64,000 nt of DNA from the NCBI GenBank assembly GCA_949317995.1, contig OX439050.1:49229777-49293776 (forward strand). The letters are read 5' to 3'. Shown piece after piece: positions 60,901 to 64,000 of this stretch. The notes below the pieces were generated by a model that worked only from the letters and a program-made list of their open reading frames with translations, did no database searches and was not told the DNA's origin. Each line of letters starts with the position of its first letter. Positions within the stretch are counted from its first letter, which is position 1. The position numbers and the translations under genes were made by a program. Source of the stretch: Acholoe squamosa. Taxonomy: Eukaryota > Annelida > Polychaeta > Phyllodocida > Polynoidae.

Positions 60901-63133
60901 CCCCCAAAGCCACCCTGCTCTAGTAGGGACAAGTCATTTATTGCCAGCTTGGGCGGGGGGTTGGTGAAATTCCATGCATGCGTGGCGAAATTTTTTCTGT
61001 CCCCCCTCCGAGGGGTCTGAAATTTTTCGCTCAAAAGAGGTCCCCCTTAAAGGGGTCTGAAATCTTTTTCGTCCCCCCCCACCCCCCCCTTGTTAAAAAA
61101 AATGACCACTCCCTTAGGGGGGCATGGGGAGACAAATAAATGTTGCCCCTTTTTTGCTAAAAAGGGGTGAAACTTTTAAACCCCCCTGCAAGAGCGCCAT
61201 CCTCCCCTTTTATTAAAAATGACCATTCCCCAAAAACTTCAACATTTTTTAACCCCCCACCCCCATGGTCATTTGAAATTTCTGGCCCCCCCCCCTCCTT
61301 CGCAGATCACACCTCCTCGAGGCAGCAGGCCGCCGCTGATTGGCTAGGCAGAGTACATCTAGGATGGACTACTAATGGGGGAGCAGGAGTCCATCCTGGA
61401 TGCATTGAAAGCTGAACATCGGCCCCGCTGCATAATGCAATGTCTTGCTAGAATACTTCACGTCGACACATTGACAATGACATTGATGCATGATACATTG
61501 ACATCTACGCTCGTTCGCCAAAACAAGAAGAAACGGCATTTTTTCACTCTTTCCCAGTGTCCCTGGAATAGGAAAAAAATGGGTCTTTTCCCCAAAAAGG
61601 TCTTTGGATCTTTAGAAAAAAAGGGTCTTTCTCAGGGACAAAGTCATTCATTTTAACCCTGTTATTGGATAAAGGAAGGCTTAAATTACTGACTTTTAGT
61701 AGTTTATTTCTTCAGGAGGACAGTTTGCCTACATTGTATACACAATTCATTTCACCTGGCTCTTTGGTTGGATATAATGAGGCTCTTTCCTTATGAGAGC
61801 GTGAAAACACTGAAAGTCATTCTCCACAGTCCTGTTCCCCACTGTGAATAACCTTAACCCCTTATCACATTAAAGTCATTTTAAAAATAGATTTGTTTCA
61901 TAAAAAAAAACTACAACTAAGATTTACTTGAATTGGCGCAAACTGAATGTTTCTTCATGGAATGTAAGCATCAAAGCATTATGCCATAGGCTTTACGTCG
62001 TGGATTTCTACCTTGTGCCTAACTTGTAAAGAAACACTTAGAGGTCTGCGGAGTTTATGCGTCTAGGTAGGGTTCTGGCCGTTACTCTCGATTTAAGTTA
62101 GGGAGTGGTCATTATTTATCAACAGGGGGGTGGTGGGTTTGAGGGGGTGCGTAAAATTTTCAGACCCCTCCCAAGGGGGGGGGGAAATTGACCCCTCTTG
62201 AGGGGGGGCTAAAAAAATTCACCCTCTTTTTAGCAAAAAAGCCCATGCGCTACTATAGATCAAAGAGGGGCGTGAAAACTCTCCGCGCCTCCGTTGACTG
62301 CCGTTGAGATGGGGGCATAAAAAATTTCCGCGCGTCCGCGTGAAAACTCCCCCCCCCCTGTTGATAAATAATGACCACTCCCTTAGGCATGGTAATTGAC
62401 ATTTATGATAGAATTTAGCATCAGGGTTCGGCACTGGCATATCGGCCTTTCGTAATACCCGAAATGATCCTGTCAATCGCTCTATACTAGGCCTATATTT
62501 GCAATTTACACTTTCAGGTGGGAACCAATGTGAATAAATTCGGAAAGAAGGTGCTCAAGCATCTTGAGGACGTCACTCAAACTGCTAGGGAGAACTTCTT
62601 TAAACATGAAAGAACATATGAAGGGCTGATGGAAATAGTACACTATTGCAAGTAAGAGCCCACTTTGTCTAATCTCCTGCCTTTGGCGATTAATTTAAGC
62701 AAAGCAAAAATGAAACTATTTAGTTTGAAGGGTTGTTCGGCCTGTTTATCAACTTGATATCATATGATTGATTTCCTTCAAGAAGTATTCCGATGGTGTC
62801 GTTTATATACAAAGATCTAACAAAGCAAAGTTTTTTTTACTAGATTGTCCCATGATATAAATCTAAGATGTATATATAGCCTAGGTGGAGGCGTATGGCC
62901 CGTATCCAGCATCTTCCCTGAGGACTATTAGTGCTCACATCTTACACAAAATCTAAATTCTTACTTTAACTAATTACACCTTTTCCAATTCTTCCAGATA
63001 TGCCTTATACAAGGGGATACCAGTGCATGAATTTAGTTTGTGGAGAGCCCTTGGGTTGCCTATTGTTGTTTCCATACCAGTGATATGCTTCTGTAGCCTC
63101 TGTTGGATCTGTATCCTAACCTGCAGAAAGTGA
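54999..63133 (+). CDS. MOLO1/TPM-domain single-pass membrane protein (5 exons, 227 aa)
   Basis: Exons 54999-55158, 55991-56142, 57060-57161, 62518-62651, 62998-63133 join in frame with GT..AG junctions. Residues 1-20 form a signal peptide (hydrophobic LWMLLCMVYVSM). The mature start YPNP, then C34, N-glycosylation sites at N37, N50 and N58, and ICDPAHIL (42-49) match the MOLO1 family. Its C. elegans founder is an auxiliary subunit of levamisole acetylcholine receptors and a TPM-domain relative. 105-182 (AVNAFAENLLTEW.., RCRMVAVIAYC) fits the rest of the domain. A membrane segment spans about 202-223 and a short CRK tail follows. ATG 54999 is chosen because it starts the signal peptide. The domain is extracellular by inference and the receptor partner is unknown. 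Confidence 0.78.
55159..55990. other. MOLO1-like intron 1
   Basis: Includes T17 at 55221-55237 and small open frames (55200-55418, 55584-55781) without splice continuity to the exons. Confidence 0.6.
55991..56142 (+). CDS. MOLO1-like exon 2
   Basis: TTACAG acceptor, AAAAG|GTAACA donor. Encodes VRELNKTIDSLKEVTECLC, then HLILVAVAPELPGNYGRDVQK. Confidence 0.8.
56225..56362. mobile_element. Tourist-like MITE, right half, in intron 2
   Basis: CAGACCCCTCC..AATTTCACCAACCCC and the right end TTAAAAAATGACCACTCCC. The left half is missing. Confidence 0.65.
56520..56606. repeat. (TA)n microsatellite
   Basis: About 37 TA dinucleotides after a short TATATTTATA lead-in. Confidence 0.95.
56791..56973 (-). 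mobile_element. SINE copy, minus strand, in intron 2
   Basis: On the complement it begins GGGCTTCCCTAGCCC and ends with the TATTACTCACTCT tail. It matches 34479-34657 across most of its length. Confidence 0.75.
57060..57161 (+). CDS. MOLO1-like exon 3
   Basis: 34 codons in phase 0, AVNAFAENLLTEWTTG and RMVAVIAYCHQYKL. AATAG acceptor, CTC|GTAAGT donor. Confidence 0.8.
57887..57957. repeat. (GA)n microsatellite
   Basis: About 30 AG dinucleotides with one AAAG break near the right end. Confidence 0.95.
58399..58715 (+). repeat. 58-bp hairpin-unit array, left arm copy B
   Basis: About five units. Continuous with the terminal repeat, with no MITE between, unlike copy A. Confidence 0.9.
58716..59126 (+). 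repeat. Inner left arm of fold-back copy B
   Basis: Nearly identical to 11610-12019, including GGGCATGATCATTTTTCAAC and the GTCACATGTC block. Confidence 0.85.
59127..59455. mobile_element. Central Tourist-like MITE of copy B, complete
   Basis: GGGAGTGATCATTTTTTAAC to TTAAAAAATGATCACTCCC. It forms the turn between the two long arms. Confidence 0.8.
59456..60158 (-). repeat. Right arm of fold-back copy B with 58-bp array
   Basis: Inverse of 58375-59126. The hairpin-unit array lies at 59868-60138 and is followed by GAAGATGGGCGGTGAGG, the complement of the terminal-repeat edge at 58370-58386. Confidence 0.85.
60159..60312. repeat. CACCTCG/CGAGGTG hairpin series
   Basis: Five or more CACCTCG-type words alternate with their complements (CACCTCTACGAGGTG, CTCGGCGAGGTGCG, CGCACCTCGCCGAGG, CACCTCGACGTGGTG), giving consecutive hairpins. 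Not seen elsewhere in the window. Confidence 0.7.
60313..61321. repeat. Mosaic of Tourist-like MITEs and fragments
   Basis: 60446-60700 is a near-complete copy (GGGAGTGGTCATTATTTATC to AATATTGACCACTCCC). 60373-60445, 60701-60870, 60955-61112 and 61120-61240 are partial copies in both orientations. All interrupt the right terminal repeat of fold-back copy B. Confidence 0.65.
61432..62100. other. Unique intronic sequence
   Basis: ACATTGACAATGACATTGATGCATG words at 61475-61505 recall the ATGATGCA satellites. No other feature is seen. Confidence 0.5.
62101..62382. mobile_element. Tourist-like MITE, complete, TTA-flanked
   Basis: TTA at 62098-62100 and 62383-62385 bracket GGGAGTGGTCATTATTTATC and GATAAATAATGACCACTCCC. 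It lies about 135 bp before the exon 4 acceptor. Confidence 0.85.
62518..62651 (+). CDS. MOLO1-like exon 4
   Basis: VGTNVNKFGKKVLKHLED and VTQTARENFFKHERTYEG, ending in a split lysine codon (AA|GTAAGA). TTTCAG acceptor. Confidence 0.8.
62998..63133 (+). CDS. MOLO1-like exon 5 (membrane segment, stop TGA)
   Basis: TTCCAG acceptor. Encodes YALYKGIPVHEFSLWRALG and a hydrophobic PIVVSIPVICFCSLCWICIL segment, then TCRK and TGA at 63131-63133. ATTAAA (63193) and AATAAA (63564-63569) downstream could end this transcript form. Confidence 0.72.
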
Positions 63134-63249
63134 CCATAGGGAGCACATGATATTACACATAATGTTGAATCATATAGCATTAACTATATAACATTAAATG
63201 TCATTTATTCATAGGTCTACTCATCATTAGGTTGTGAGGGATCATTAGG

Positions 63250-63549
63250 TACCGTAATCTCCCGTGTATAAGGCGCAGCCCGTGTATAAGGCGCACCCAG
63301 AGTTTAGAGATTTGACTAGAAAAATAAAAGATTCATAACTTTTGTTCTACTAAATGGATTTTGAAAATTCAAAAACCTATGTGTTGCATGGACCCCCCCC
63401 CCCAGACCCCCCTGGACCCCATATTCAGCTGATTAGGTTATATGGGAGTGTAAGATATCAAAATGAAGGTCTTGATCTCCCCCTTGCGGATCAAGAAAGA
63501 ACTAAAACCTCTCGTATAAGACGCGCCTTATACGCGGGAGATTACAGTA
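63250..63549. mobile_element. CCGTAAT/CGTATAAG element
   Basis: TACCGTAATCTCCCGTG to CGCGGGAGATTACAGTA, 300 bp, long-interior subfamily (ATTTTGAAAATTCAAAAACC, GATCTCCCCCTTGCGG). Confidence 0.85.
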
Positions 63550-63688
63550 GGTACGGGTCCAACAATAAAGCTAGCCCTCCACCAAACCATGAATGAAAAA
63601 AAAAACAAAAAACAAGAAGGACATTAGGGGATCTGTGCATTCGTAAGCAAATGAGGGGGACCATGGAGATTTCTTTTTTTCTTAACAG

Positions 63689-63813
63689 GTATGGCTCTAA
63701 TCATAGCTGTGTTATACATCTACACAGAAAGATGTAAGGATTTTCTTCGATCAGTGCAAACCCAGGCAAAATCTTTGGTTCTGGCGGAGGGCTCCCATAC
63801 ATGCAGGGGATGA
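63689..63813 (+). CDS. Possible alternative last exon of the MOLO1-like gene
   Basis: If the donor TCT|GTATCC at 63111 inside exon 5 is joined to the acceptor CTTAACAG at 63688, the frame continues as a second hydrophobic stretch (MALIIAVLYIYTERC). A hydrophilic tail ending SHTCRG and TGA at 63811-63813 follows. The predicted form is 261 aa. Not supported by anything beyond frame and splice consensus. Confidence 0.4.
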
Positions 63814-63899
63814 GTTGAGGACCCAAGGTCTCATTAAGTTGAATACATCGAGTCATGAGCCATGATACTCAGATAGGATTCTAGATGTTACTATTGATT

Positions 63900-64000
63900 C
63901 AGGGGCGTAGGAAAAGGGGGGGGGGACAGGGGGCCTGGGCCCCCCCAATCATGAAGGAGGTGGGGCCTGAGTATGTCTGCCCCCCCAATATTTTCCAAGA
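63900..64000 (+). mobile_element. Left end of a CAGGGGCGTAGG-type element, cut by the window
   Basis: CAGGGGCGTAGGAAAAGGGGG followed by GGGCCTGGGCCCCCCC resembles the widespread hAT-type end CAGGGGCGTAG. The right end is outside the window, so the assignment is tentative. Confidence 0.35.

Larger units (their letters stand above)
58241..61431. mobile_element. Large fold-back element, copy B (3191 bp), in MOLO1-like intron 3
   Basis: Ends GCAGCGGGGCCGATG and CATCGGCCCCGCTGC as in copy A, with terminal repeats 58241-58350 and 61322-61431. Left arm 58399-59126 and right arm 59456-60158 mirror each other around a complete central MITE. A block of other repeats (60159-61321) interrupts the right terminal repeat. 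No flanking duplication is visible (CTGCTACAA against ATAATGCAA). Confidence 0.8.

Overview
This 64-kb window is genomic DNA from an invertebrate animal. Intron-split genes with GT..AG junctions, kilobase introns, AATAAA signals and very dense short non-autonomous transposons all point that way. I cannot name the species. The two gene families fit a lancelet, mollusc, echinoderm or similar genome.

Two protein-coding genes can be assembled, both on the + strand. The first (coding exons 31257-47242) is a complete ACK/TNK2-type non-receptor tyrosine kinase: 12 coding exons whose phases all fit, predicted 1196 residues. Its order is N-terminal SAM-like domain, tyrosine kinase, SH3, CRIB, a long proline-rich tail with a clathrin-box-like motif and a Mig6-homology stretch, and C-terminal UBA. 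The second (coding exons 54999-63133, alternative end at 63813) encodes a signal peptide, a MOLO1/TPM-type extracellular domain and a C-terminal membrane segment. No transposase, reverse transcriptase, rRNA gene, intact tRNA gene or CRISPR array is visible.

Layout. 1-6.5 kb: two oppositely oriented copies of a composite repeat (tRNA-like head, fold-back body, hairpin end) around two minisatellites that both have a 22-bp unit. 7-10.4 kb: inverted CCCCACCCATG repeats and an 888-bp TA-flanked element. 10.5-13.6 kb: the first of two ~3.1-kb fold-back elements. 13.8-14.3 kb: a CpG-rich unique patch. 14.3-31.2 kb: nested DNA-transposon remnants, mainly a family with CCGTAAT ends and internal CGTATAAG motifs. 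31.2-47.2 kb: the ACK gene, with 99-bp and 38-bp satellites in its last intron. 47.2-54.4 kb: 3' flank and mostly unique intergenic DNA. 55-63.8 kb: the MOLO1-like gene, whose third intron holds the second fold-back element.

The main novelty is in the repeats. There are two related ~3-kb palindromic elements with arrays of hairpin-forming 58-bp units in their arms. The CCGTAAT/CGTATAAG family has more than 20 copies and several interiors sharing the same ends. Nested insertions can be ordered because another copy in this same window shows the empty site. No single new multi-gene system is evident.
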